From: an uncultured Lachnospiraceae bacterium
Lineage (GTDB): Bacteria > Bacillota > Clostridia > Lachnospirales > Lachnospiraceae
Direction of reading: 5' to 3'
DNA length: 5,078 nucleotides
Assembly (NCBI GenBank): GCA_902803245.1
Contig: CADCPJ010000151.1
Coordinates: 1-5,078, forward strand
Shown here: positions 1 through 5,078 of the stretch, piece after piece
Layout of the letters: each line of letters starts with the position of its first letter
Position numbering within the stretch: the first letter of the stretch is position 1
Translations under genes and position numbers: made by a program
The notes under the pieces: generated by a model
What the model saw: only the letters and a program-made list of their open reading frames with translations
The model's database searches: none
What the model was told of the DNA's origin: nothing

Positions 1-134
1 GAAAACGGATAGCAGAATCATATATCGTCCATCCGAAGAATTACTCGAAGGAAGGGAATATTGTCAAATACCCTGCATACATGTTCCCTTTTGTCATATG
101 AATGAGAGAAGGCAATCGGAAGCGGCTTTTCGGC

Positions 135-163
135 TTGATAAAACCCCGGATTGTGAATACAAT
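135..163 (+). promoter_or_regulatory. Sigma-70/SigA-type promoter for the first FN3 gene
   Basis: A TTGATA box at 135-140 and a TACAAT box at 158-163 are separated by exactly 17 bases; each matches the vegetative consensus at 5 of 6 positions. Transcription would start near 170, giving a leader of about 70 nt before the ATG at 240. The promoter lies inside the longest open frame that could be drawn for the gene (ATG at 102), which argues for the downstream start. Seen in sequence; activity is inferred. Confidence 0.6.
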
Positions 164-224
164 GGTTTATGAGGCTTTTATGTTTTTGCGACAATGGGGA
201 TTCATTTTAAGCATCAGTTTTTGC

Positions 225-230
225 AGGAGG
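225..230 (+). promoter_or_regulatory. Ribosome binding site deciding the start of the first FN3 gene
   Basis: A perfect AGGAGG lies 9 nt before the ATG at 240. The upstream in-frame ATGs at 102, 162 and 180 have no comparable site, and only the start at 240 puts the signal peptide at the N-terminus. Confidence 0.85.
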
Positions 231-239
231 AGAAAGAAG

Positions 240-1163
240 ATGGAGAAAACGAAACAGAGGATCGGACTCATCGCGCTGCTCTTTGTCCTTGTATTTTGCG
301 GAACCCTCTCCGTCAGCGCGGCTGTGATCTCGCCCCGCGAGATCAGCGCCACCGCGACGACGGCTACCGTTAACTGGACTCCTGTGACCGGGGCGAGCTT
401 CTACCTGATCTCTTACGGGAAGCGCGGGACGGACGAGAACACTTACAGGGACATCAAAGTGACGACCAACTCCTACACGTTCACGGGTCTTATGCAGGAT
501 GTCGTCTATAACTATTGTGTTGTCGCTTACGATCTCACCGGCAAGGCGATCTCGACTATTCCTTCTAACTACAACCCGCTCTATGCCCTTCCGGTCTCCA
601 TCAAGGACTTCACCTGCTATGGATGGAATAAGACGGGTGGGTATTTCAGAGTCTCGGACAGGCCGAAGATCATAGACGGCGTGGAGTGGCAGATCTGGAA
701 CAGCAAGGGCACCAGACAGATCGCAAGCGGCAGGTCGACATTGGCCAACTTCACGGCGAATATCAAGCGCAACCAGACTTATATCCTGAAGGTGCGCAGC
801 TACTTCACTTCGCCGTATTCGGAGACACTGTACAGCAGCTGGAGCAGCAAAGTGATCGTTCCCGAGCCGGAGCAGAAGAAGCCGACTCTCGCATCGGCGG
901 GCGGCAGGGATGCCCTGAAGCTCAGATGGACGAAGGTGAAGGGAGCCACAAAGTACCTCATCTATGCGTCGACCTCCGGTTCTTCCGGATACAGGAAGGT
1001 TGCAGCTGCAGGAAAAAACAAGAGCTCCTATATCTTCAGCAAGTACAGGAAGAAACCCCTTCAAAAATACAAGACCTACTACTTCAAGGTCTATGCGGTG
1101 AAAGGCAGTGTGAAGAGCACTGCTAACAGTTATTCCTATGCGTATATCTACATCAGGCGCTGA
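240..1163 (+). CDS. Secreted protein with three fibronectin type III-like domains (paralog A)
   Basis: Predicted 307-residue exported protein. The N-terminus is a classical signal peptide: basic residues (MEKTKQR), a hydrophobic core at about 9-20 (IGLIALLFVLVF), and a small-residue cleavage site SVSA at about 24-27. There is no usable lipobox before Cys20, no LPXTG motif and no C-terminal membrane helix, so it is probably released or held non-covalently. Three beta-sandwich modules follow. FN3-like domain 1 (about 33-110) has ATVNWTPVTGASFYLISY and YNYCVVAYD. A divergent middle domain (about 119-209) has GVEWQIW, NFTANIKRNQTYILKVRSY and ends in VIVPEP. A C-terminal FN3 domain (about 214-305) has LKLRWTKVKGATKYLIY and KTYYFKVYAVKG. 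The third domain is very rich in Lys/Arg with almost no acidic residues. No catalytic domain is visible; a binding or adhesion role is inferred. The gene has its own promoter and is followed by a close paralog in the same orientation. The longer reading from ATG 102 is rejected because it lacks a ribosome site and would bury the signal peptide. Confidence 0.85.
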   Translation: MEKTKQRIGLIALLFVLVFCGTLSVSAAVISPREISATATTATVNWTPVTGASFYLISYGKRGTDENTYRDIKVTTNSYTFTGLMQDVVYNYCVVAYDLTGKAISTIPSNYNPLYALPVSIKDFTCYGWNKTGGYFRVSDRPKIIDGVEWQIWNSKGTRQIASGRSTLANFTANIKRNQTYILKVRSYFTSPYSETLYSSWSSKVIVPEPEQKKPTLASAGGRDALKLRWTKVKGATKYLIYASTSGSSGYRKVAAAGKNKSSYIFSKYRKKPLQKYKTYYFKVYAVKGSVKSTANSYSYAYIYIRR

Positions 1164-1211
1164 CCAGGCACTGACTGCATAACCTTTATGCCGGAAATGC
1201 AGCGGATGCCG

Positions 1212-1254
1212 TATTGCGCGATGTCATGGCAGCAGATGCCATGACGCCGCAATA
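1212..1254. repeat. Imperfect inverted repeat (hairpin) in the spacer between the FN3 genes
   Basis: The inner stem pairs GTCATGGC (1223-1230) with GCCATGAC (1238-1245) around a 7-nt loop. After a small asymmetric internal loop, the outer stem pairs TATTGCG (1212-1218) with CGCAATA (1248-1254). That gives fifteen base pairs in total. No T-run follows, so it is not a canonical intrinsic terminator; it could stabilise or attenuate the transcript between the two genes, or be a mobile-type palindrome. Confidence 0.7.
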
Positions 1255-1287
1255 TGCAATGCCACGGTGCTGTGATGCCATGACGCC
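1235..1287. repeat. 14-bp direct repeat pair
   Basis: GATGCCATGACGCC occurs identically at 1235-1248 and 1274-1287, 39 bp apart. The first copy supplies the right inner arm of the hairpin at 1212-1254, so the second copy could compete for the same left arm at 1223-1230 and form an alternative, larger hairpin. Seen directly; meaning unknown. Confidence 0.75.
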
Positions 1288-1297
1288 ATGATGTGCG

Positions 1298-1309
1298 GCG
1301 CCATGGCGC
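1298..1309. repeat. Perfect 12-bp palindrome GCGCCATGGCGC
   Basis: This self-complementary 12-mer lies about 29 bp upstream of the ribosome site of the second FN3 gene. It contains the same GCCATG/CATGGC core as the hairpin and direct repeats upstream. It could be a dimeric regulator's operator or simply another member of the repeat family. No function can be assigned from sequence. Confidence 0.6.
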
Positions 1310-1337
1310 GGCGATGTGCAATATCCCGAAAGAGGCG

Positions 1338-1343
1338 AGGAGG
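1338..1343 (+). promoter_or_regulatory. Ribosome binding site deciding the start of the second FN3 gene
   Basis: AGGAGG lies 6 nt before the ATG at 1350. An earlier in-frame ATG at 1293 sits inside the repeat region without such a site and would place 19 polar or basic residues ahead of the signal peptide. Confidence 0.85.
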
Positions 1344-1349
1344 GCTTCC

Positions 1350-2288
1350 ATGAAACAGTTCCGCTTGGTGTTTTGTCTCGCCGCCCTCCTCATCTGCCTT
1401 TTTGCGCGCGGAGTGCCGGAAGCGTCTGCAGACGAGAGCATTCATCCCTATCAGGCGGGGGCGACGGATACATCCGTCACCATCGCCTGGCAGAAGGTGA
1501 GCGGCGCGGCCTATTACAATTTCCAGGCAGTGAGCCTGACGGACGGGACGATTTCTCCGATCAGCAGGAACCAGACAGAGACGGTCTCGGTGATCGGGCC
1601 GGTTCCGAGGGACACGGTATTTCGATATATCGTCTTTGCATTTGACGCGGACGGCAGGCAGCTGGGGCGCTCGTTCGTATACGAGGCGGCAACCGCTCCG
1701 GGGCCGGTTGTGACGTGCAGCGCGATCGAGTGGAATGAGCAGGGGACGATGGGCACCTTCGGAATTCTCTTCAACCCCTATCCGAACACCCTGTCCGGCT
1801 TTGAGTGGGAGATCCGGGACATAAGGAATGAAAGAGTGCTCTGCTCCGGCAGCGTCAGCGAGGGAGTGCTGGGCTTCACCGCAAAGCTGAAGACCAATCA
1901 GGTGTATTCCTTGAGGGTCCGGGGGATGATGAACAATTCCGGCCGCATATTCTATGGCAGCTGGACGACTGCCGCCGTGGTCCCGGAGCCCAGAATGATG
2001 AGACCGAGATATATCCGGAAGAAGCAGGCGGTCAGGCTCACCTGGAGAAAAGTGGCAGGCGCGAAGTGCTACAGCGTGTACGTCTCCGACAAAAAGAACA
2101 GCGGATTCAAGAGGGTCGCCGTGGTCCGGGGCAGCCGGACTTCCTGCCTCCTGAAGAAGAGAAGAGGCCTTCCGCTCCGTCCGGGAAAGACATATTATTT
2201 CCGGATCAGGGCAAGGAGGGGGAAGGACAAGAGCACCGGAAACCTGACGAAGAGCGTCACCATCCCTGCGGCGCAGCCGCCGCTTTAG
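1350..2288 (+). CDS. Secreted protein with three fibronectin type III-like domains (paralog B)
   Basis: Predicted 312-residue exported protein with the same architecture as the gene before it. Signal peptide: MKQFR, hydrophobic core at about 6-18, then an AXA site (ASA, 25-27) before Asp28. Cys15 is not in a lipobox. Domain 1 (about 35-118) has SVTIAWQKVSGAAYYNF and FRYIVFAFDADGR. The divergent middle domain (about 119-213) has SGFEWEIRD, GFTAKLKTNQVYSLRVRG, GSW and VVPEP, matching the middle domain of paralog A position for position. The C-terminal FN3 domain (about 217-306) has VRLTWRKVAGAKCYSVYVS and KTYYFRIRARRGKDKST; it has about 25 Lys/Arg and only a couple of Asp. There is no sorting signal, membrane anchor or enzyme motif. 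It could be co-transcribed with paralog A through the structured spacer, as I see no convincing promoter of its own. It ends 27 bp before the A-rich start of a bidirectional terminator. Role inferred as binding or adhesion at the cell surface. Confidence 0.85.
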   Translation: MKQFRLVFCLAALLICLFARGVPEASADESIHPYQAGATDTSVTIAWQKVSGAAYYNFQAVSLTDGTISPISRNQTETVSVIGPVPRDTVFRYIVFAFDADGRQLGRSFVYEAATAPGPVVTCSAIEWNEQGTMGTFGILFNPYPNTLSGFEWEIRDIRNERVLCSGSVSEGVLGFTAKLKTNQVYSLRVRGMMNNSGRIFYGSWTTAAVVPEPRMMRPRYIRKKQAVRLTWRKVAGAKCYSVYVSDKKNSGFKRVAVVRGSRTSCLLKKRRGLPLRPGKTYYFRIRARRGKDKSTGNLTKSVTIPAAQPPL

Positions 2289-2314
2289 GGATGCCGGAAA
2301 GCCCGGTTCAGATG

Positions 2315-2374
2315 AAAAAGACAAAAAGAAAGCCGCATGACTATCCCTTGCAGGATGGGGTCTGCGGCTTTTTT
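2315..2374. terminator. Bidirectional rho-independent terminator between convergent genes
   Basis: AAAGCCGCA (2329-2337) pairs with TGCGGCTTT (2363-2371), nine base pairs, and the stem continues inward past one bulged base with GAC (2339-2341) pairing GTC (2360-2362). On the + strand the stem runs into six T's (2369-2374), ending paralog B's transcript. On the minus strand the A-rich left flank (2315-2330) becomes a long T-rich tail, ending the polysaccharide operon. The right edge of the stem is only about 7-10 nt past the stop codon of the minus-strand gene. Confidence 0.88.
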
Positions 2375-2380
2375 GTGCGC

Positions 2381-3832
2381 TCAAAGAAGAATCGATCCGA
2401 TGACCGGCACGGATTTCGCCCGGGCGGCCATAAGGATGTTCGAAATGGAACTGTAGCGGGACACCCCGATCTTCTCCACGAGGACGGCTCCGTCCGCCTG
2501 CCCCAGCATTTTCAGGGAATCGGGGTCATCGGACAGGTTCGGGGCGGTCTCGATGTGCGGGGCATATTCCGTCGAGGAAAGTGAAGTGCGCAGCCTGGAG
2601 GCGCACTTTTCGAGCTCTTCTTTGGGCAGGCTGCTGATGAGCAGGTAATTCTTCCCCGCGCTCTCTTTGGAAGAGAGCGACTCGGCGGCGAGACGGCAGC
2701 GGACGGACATCTCCGCCGCGTTCTTCCCGTCGCTGTCGAGGCGGGCGATAAGGCGGTCCAGGGGGCCCCTCCGCACCTTCTCATCCGGTATGACCGCAAG
2801 CTTCTTCAGCCCCCGGAGGTGATTCATCTCCGATGCAGACAGCACCCGCCCGGAGAACGTGAGAATGACCATGATGATAAGGAGCGCAAGGAGACCGCCG
2901 CAGATAAAGCCAAGGAGCGCATAGAGGACAATCGTCCGGACCGGGAGAGACGCCTCCGCGTGAGAGCTCTCCGAGGGCTTTTTGAGGCTCGTGAGCTGGG
3001 ACTCGAGTCTCTCCTCATTGGTGGAGAGCATGTACAGCTCCTGCAGGAGGTTCTCGCTCCTGCTTCCGATGGAGGTGTCCGCGGCATACCCGCTGCCCCT
3101 CGCAGCAACCGTGAGGGTGTGCGGAGCAAAGGAAGAAGCGAGCTCCGCGCTCTTTGCTTCGATCTGGCCGAGGACGACTCCGAGGATTTTGTCGGCGGTG
3201 TCCGCATCCGGGTGCACGACCGTGACCGTGAGCGTCCCGCGCGGGGCGTCGGAGGTGCGGCCGGCGGCATCGGGGTAGGCGGCGTAAGTCGATGTGGAAA
3301 TGACGGAGGGATTCGTGCTGATGAGCTCCGCGACGAGGGCCGGATCGGCGCCAAGCTCCCCGGATACCGCTTCCAGGTCAAGCCCGCAGGCGGCAAAGGA
3401 GGAGAGCGCGTCCACGATCTGTTCGGGAGAAGCTGCCCCGCGCCCGGAGGCTGTATCCGCGCTTCTTGCGCTGTCCGGGTCCGGTGTGCCGACGATGAGG
3501 GTCGCGGATGCCCTGCCTTCTCTTGCCGGGTCGATCGCAAGGAGGATGGAGGAGGAGAGATAGCTTCTCTTTTTGGCGAGCAGGTCCCTGCTCCTTTCGA
3601 TCAGCTCCTCGAGGCTGCTCCGCTCCTCCCTGTAGGCCTCCATCGCCTCGTCAAAGCTGGCGCCGCCTGCGGCCGCATTTTTTGCGGGGGCGGGCCGCTT
3701 CATTTTCACAAAGAGAAAAGCTGCTGCAGACAGGACGGCGATAAGCAGGATGATCCTCCACTTTAAGAGCGCGCGGAAGAGGAGATCCCTCGTCGCGATT
3801 TCCCTTCTTCTTACATCAGGTGATTGATTCAT
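2381..3832 (-). CDS. Wzz-like polysaccharide chain-length regulator/co-polymerase with degenerate kinase-like cytoplasmic domain
   Basis: Predicted 483-residue membrane protein. It has a short cytoplasmic N-terminus, TM1 at about 26-43, an extracytoplasmic region at about 44-298, and TM2 at about 299-326 with a Pro (297) and a Gly-rich LLGFICGGLL segment typical of Wzz/PCP proteins. A cytoplasmic domain of about 155 residues follows. The ectodomain contains likely helical/coiled-coil stretches at about 60-92 and 257-286, with YLSSSILLAIDP (91-102) as the characteristic Wzz-like element. After TM2, VLSASEMNHLRGLKKLAVIP matches the usual juxtamembrane motif. Residues about 371-483 resemble the BY-kinase/MinD-type ATPase fold: a strand NYLLISSLP where the P-loop should start, and a terminal ADGAVLVEKIGVSR...VPVIGSILL like the end of CpsD-type kinases. 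However, the GxGK[ST] P-loop is replaced by KEELEK and there is no Tyr-rich tail. Family knowledge: such proteins control polymer length with a Wzy polymerase and often a tyrosine kinase. The start is supported by AAGGAGG 9 nt upstream. It overlaps the polymerase gene by 17 nt. Confidence 0.8.
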   Translation of the reverse strand: MNQSPDVRRREIATRDLLFRALLKWRIILLIAVLSAAAFLFVKMKRPAPAKNAAAGGASFDEAMEAYREERSSLEELIERSRDLLAKKRSYLSSSILLAIDPAREGRASATLIVGTPDPDSARSADTASGRGAASPEQIVDALSSFAACGLDLEAVSGELGADPALVAELISTNPSVISTSTYAAYPDAAGRTSDAPRGTLTVTVVHPDADTADKILGVVLGQIEAKSAELASSFAPHTLTVAARGSGYAADTSIGSRSENLLQELYMLSTNEERLESQLTSLKKPSESSHAEASLPVRTIVLYALLGFICGGLLALLIIMVILTFSGRVLSASEMNHLRGLKKLAVIPDEKVRRGPLDRLIARLDSDGKNAAEMSVRCRLAAESLSSKESAGKNYLLISSLPKEELEKCASRLRTSLSSTEYAPHIETAPNLSDDPDSLKMLGQADGAVLVEKIGVSRYSSISNILMAARAKSVPVIGSILL

Positions 3833-4997
3833 AATCCCAAACCTCCTTCACCGGACGCGCCGCAATACTGTGAGCTGCCGCAATCCAGAATGTGTTGTAT
3901 ATGAGCTGCAGGACGAGATTGTCCAAAAGAGCGTGAATCGTGATGAGGAGAAAGATGAAGAGAAGCTCGTACCTTCCCGCCAGATAGAGCCGGAAAAGGG
4001 CCGCTGTCCCGAGGACAACCACAAGGATGAATGCGATCCACCCGAACCTCTGGAGAAAACCGACAAACGCGTTGTCCACGTAGAGATAATCCCCGAGGCT
4101 CCTGTTCCCCGCCTCGTCGAGGCCGTAGCCGACCCAGTTCACCGACGTGCCGATGAGATGGAGGCCGAACTGCCGGATCGAGGCCTGGCCGTACGAAATG
4201 CGGTGATCCAGCATGAGGTCCAGCCGGTACATCCACCGGACCGAGGGGTTGAACGAGAAGGTGAGCGCGGCGGAGACGGCCGCGGCGGCGGGAAATGCCG
4301 GCACTGCGAGAAAGAAGAGCGCCTTGAGGGATCTTAAGAGATCCGGAAAAACCCTCATGAAACACGCAAAAACAAGGAGCAGGAGCGTCAGGAAAAAGGC
4401 GAGCCTCCCGTCTGTCTTCCGGTAGATCAGGAAGGAAATGGCGCCGATTGATGCGAGAGTAATAAAATGGATCCGCCTGCCCCGGACGGCGACAATGAGG
4501 GACGCCGCGTTGAGAAAAAGAAAACCGGGATAGAGGGCGAAGAGAAAGCCGAGGTACTCGCGGTTGTTCTCCCGGTTGACCTCGATCCGCCGGTAGTTCT
4601 CGATGATCCCTCCGAAGGCGGACAGGACGACGAAGGCCATGAGGGCGAGGGTGAGAGCTCCCGCGAAGGTGAAGAGCCTCCTCGGGGAGATGTTTCTCCC
4701 GCAGAAAATGAGAATAAAAGGAAATGCCGTCCAGAAGGTCCCGCTGATCAAGGAGTTGGCGGCGAAGACGAGGGCTGCGGCGAGGAGAAGGACGGAAGAT
4801 AAGTCCATGGTCTCGAAGAGGATCTCCCGCACGGCGAGGACGGCAAGACATATGAGGAGAATCCCGTTCATGAGATTCTCCCTGGGGAGAAAGCTTTTAT
4901 AGAAAGTGTACTGGAGCACGGCCAGGACCGTGTAGAGGCTGAAGACCGCAAAGTAGGCGGCCTCTCCCGTCCGAATCTCCCTAAGTGACTTGTACAT
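3816..4997 (-). CDS. Wzy/O-antigen-ligase-like polysaccharide polymerase, multi-pass membrane protein
   Basis: Predicted 393-residue integral membrane protein with roughly 10-12 hydrophobic segments, at about 14-33, 43-60, 67-85, 88-99, 108-131, 149-171, 177-192, 199-218, 224-247, 310-338, 343-365 and possibly 366-380. The long polar loop before the last helices (about 249-309) carries the features seen in Wzy-type polymerases: an Arg-containing segment RWMYRLDLMLDHRISYG, an amphipathic stretch ending GLHLIGTS, then YLYVDNAFVGFLQRFGW, which matches the 'DNxYxxLLxxxG' pattern leading into a helix. Family knowledge: Wzy joins lipid-linked repeat units on the outer face of the membrane. Wzy proteins are poorly conserved, so the call rests on topology, the VDN motif and the adjoining Wzz-like gene. 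An O-antigen-ligase-type transferase is the main alternative. The ATG at 4997 is supported by AAGGA (5009-5005) with 7 nt spacing. This is probably a late gene of an operon continuing past the right edge. Confidence 0.75.
   Translation of the reverse strand: MYKSLREIRTGEAAYFAVFSLYTVLAVLQYTFYKSFLPRENLMNGILLICLAVLAVREILFETMDLSSVLLLAAALVFAANSLISGTFWTAFPFILIFCGRNISPRRLFTFAGALTLALMAFVVLSAFGGIIENYRRIEVNRENNREYLGFLFALYPGFLFLNAASLIVAVRGRRIHFITLASIGAISFLIYRKTDGRLAFFLTLLLLVFACFMRVFPDLLRSLKALFFLAVPAFPAAAAVSAALTFSFNPSVRWMYRLDLMLDHRISYGQASIRQFGLHLIGTSVNWVGYGLDEAGNRSLGDYLYVDNAFVGFLQRFGWIAFILVVVLGTAALFRLYLAGRYELLFIFLLITIHALLDNLVLQLIYNTFWIAAAHSIAARPVKEVWDYESIT
3842..3848 (-). promoter_or_regulatory. Ribosome binding site of the Wzz-like gene, inside the polymerase gene
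   Basis: On the minus strand, AAGGAGG ends 9 nt before the ATG at 3832. It lies within the last codons of the polymerase gene, whose stop is at 3818-3816. Ribosomes finishing the polymerase therefore pass over this site, a common arrangement for translational coupling. Confidence 0.8.
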
Positions 4998-5004
4998 GGA
5001 TGCT

Positions 5005-5009
5005 TCCTT
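5005..5009 (-). promoter_or_regulatory. Ribosome binding site of the polymerase gene
   Basis: On the minus strand AAGGA lies 7 nt before the ATG at 4997, supporting that start. The remaining 69 bases to the right edge hold no gene that I can identify; one frame closes with TAA at 5051-5049 and could be the end of an upstream operon gene. Confidence 0.6.
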
Positions 5010-5078
5010 GCCCGAGTGATAGGGGTGTTGAACAGTTCCCCAAAATTTTTAGGACCGCCTGCAGTGAAACCATTGCCA

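Noticed and set aside
15..20. Lipoprotein assignment for the two FN3 proteins from Cys20 (A) and Cys15 (B) (residue numbers)
   Set aside because: The residues before the cysteines (LVF and LLI) do not fit the lipobox, which needs a small residue at -1, whereas both have good AXA-type cleavage sites further on.
40..67. Leftward TTGACA (67-62) with AGTAAT (45-40), 16 bp apart, possible divergent promoter
   Set aside because: The -35 is perfect but the -10 is weak, and too little sequence remains to the left to show a gene; an open + strand frame overlaps it.
102..239. Longer N-terminus for the first FN3 gene from ATG 102
   Set aside because: It has no ribosome site, contains the -35/-10 boxes, and places 46 residues before a textbook signal peptide; AGGAGG sits correctly for ATG 240.
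207..1064. 285-codon open frame antisense to the first FN3 gene
   Set aside because: Low-quality composition with no recognisable domain or supporting ribosome site; complementary to a well-supported gene.
1293..1349. Longer N-terminus for the second FN3 gene from ATG 1293
   Set aside because: The start codon lies inside the repeat block, and AGGAGG at 1338-1343 plus the signal peptide fix the start at 1350.
1224..2384. 386-codon open frame antisense to the second FN3 gene
   Set aside because: Its translation is Arg/His/Pro/Ser-rich with no domain or signal, it spans the spacer and terminator, and the + strand gene has a signal peptide, ribosome site and paralog. It is a shadow of GC-rich coding sequence.
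2819..3766. 315-codon + strand open frame opposite the Wzz-like gene
   Set aside because: Its translation is dominated by Arg/Gly/Glu with no domain; the minus-strand frame has membrane helices, Wzz motifs, a ribosome site and operon context.
3829..4851. 340-codon minus-strand frame overlapping the polymerase in another frame
   Set aside because: Arg/Pro/Ser/His-rich frame-shifted shadow; the polymerase frame gives clean membrane helices and has the ribosome site.
5016..5043. Weak minus-strand promoter-like pair TTGGGG (5043-5038) and TATCAC (5021-5016), 16 bp apart, before the polymerase gene
   Set aside because: Only 3 of 6 and 4 of 6 consensus matches; the gene more likely belongs to an operon entering from the right edge.
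5041..5053. A/T-rich near-palindrome around AAAATTTT at the right edge
   Set aside because: Short, and simple A/T tracts are common between genes; no further support.

Overview
The window looks like part of a surface-polysaccharide and cell-surface region of a fairly GC-rich Gram-positive anaerobe, most likely a clostridial (Lachnospiraceae-type) bacterium. The evidence is the style of the secreted fibronectin type III (FN3) proteins (W-x-KV-x-GA-x-x-Y and KTYYF signatures with lysine-rich C-termini), strong AGGAGG ribosome sites on nearly every gene, and the form of the Wzz-like protein. The assignment rests on pattern recognition, not on a database search.

Layout: four genes in two convergent pairs. 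On the + strand, a leader with a good sigma-70-type promoter (135-163) precedes two tandem paralogous genes (240-1163 and 1350-2288). Each encodes a secreted protein of about 310 residues with a signal peptide and three FN3-like beta-sandwich modules, the last strongly basic. The 186-bp gap between them is full of inverted and direct repeats built on GCCATG/CATGGC. A bidirectional rho-independent terminator (about 2315-2374) separates them from the minus-strand pair.

On the minus strand, reading in from the right edge, come a multi-pass Wzy/O-antigen-ligase-like polysaccharide polymerase (4997-3816) and a Wzz-like chain-length regulator/co-polymerase (3832-2381). They overlap by 17 nt and are probably translationally coupled. 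The Wzz-like protein carries, after its second membrane helix, a cytoplasmic domain that looks like a bacterial tyrosine (BY) kinase/MinD-type ATPase fold with its P-loop lost.

Likely joint role (inference): the minus-strand pair would polymerise a surface or extracellular polysaccharide and set its length, probably as the tail of a larger cluster beyond the right edge. The FN3 proteins would be exported and could bind cell-wall or anionic polysaccharide through their basic third domain. I see no CRISPR array, tRNA, rRNA, transposase or phage gene. Nothing here amounts to a clearly new defence or mobile system. The most interesting points are the apparent pseudokinase domain, the paired FN3 paralogs with a divergent middle domain, and the palindrome-rich spacer.
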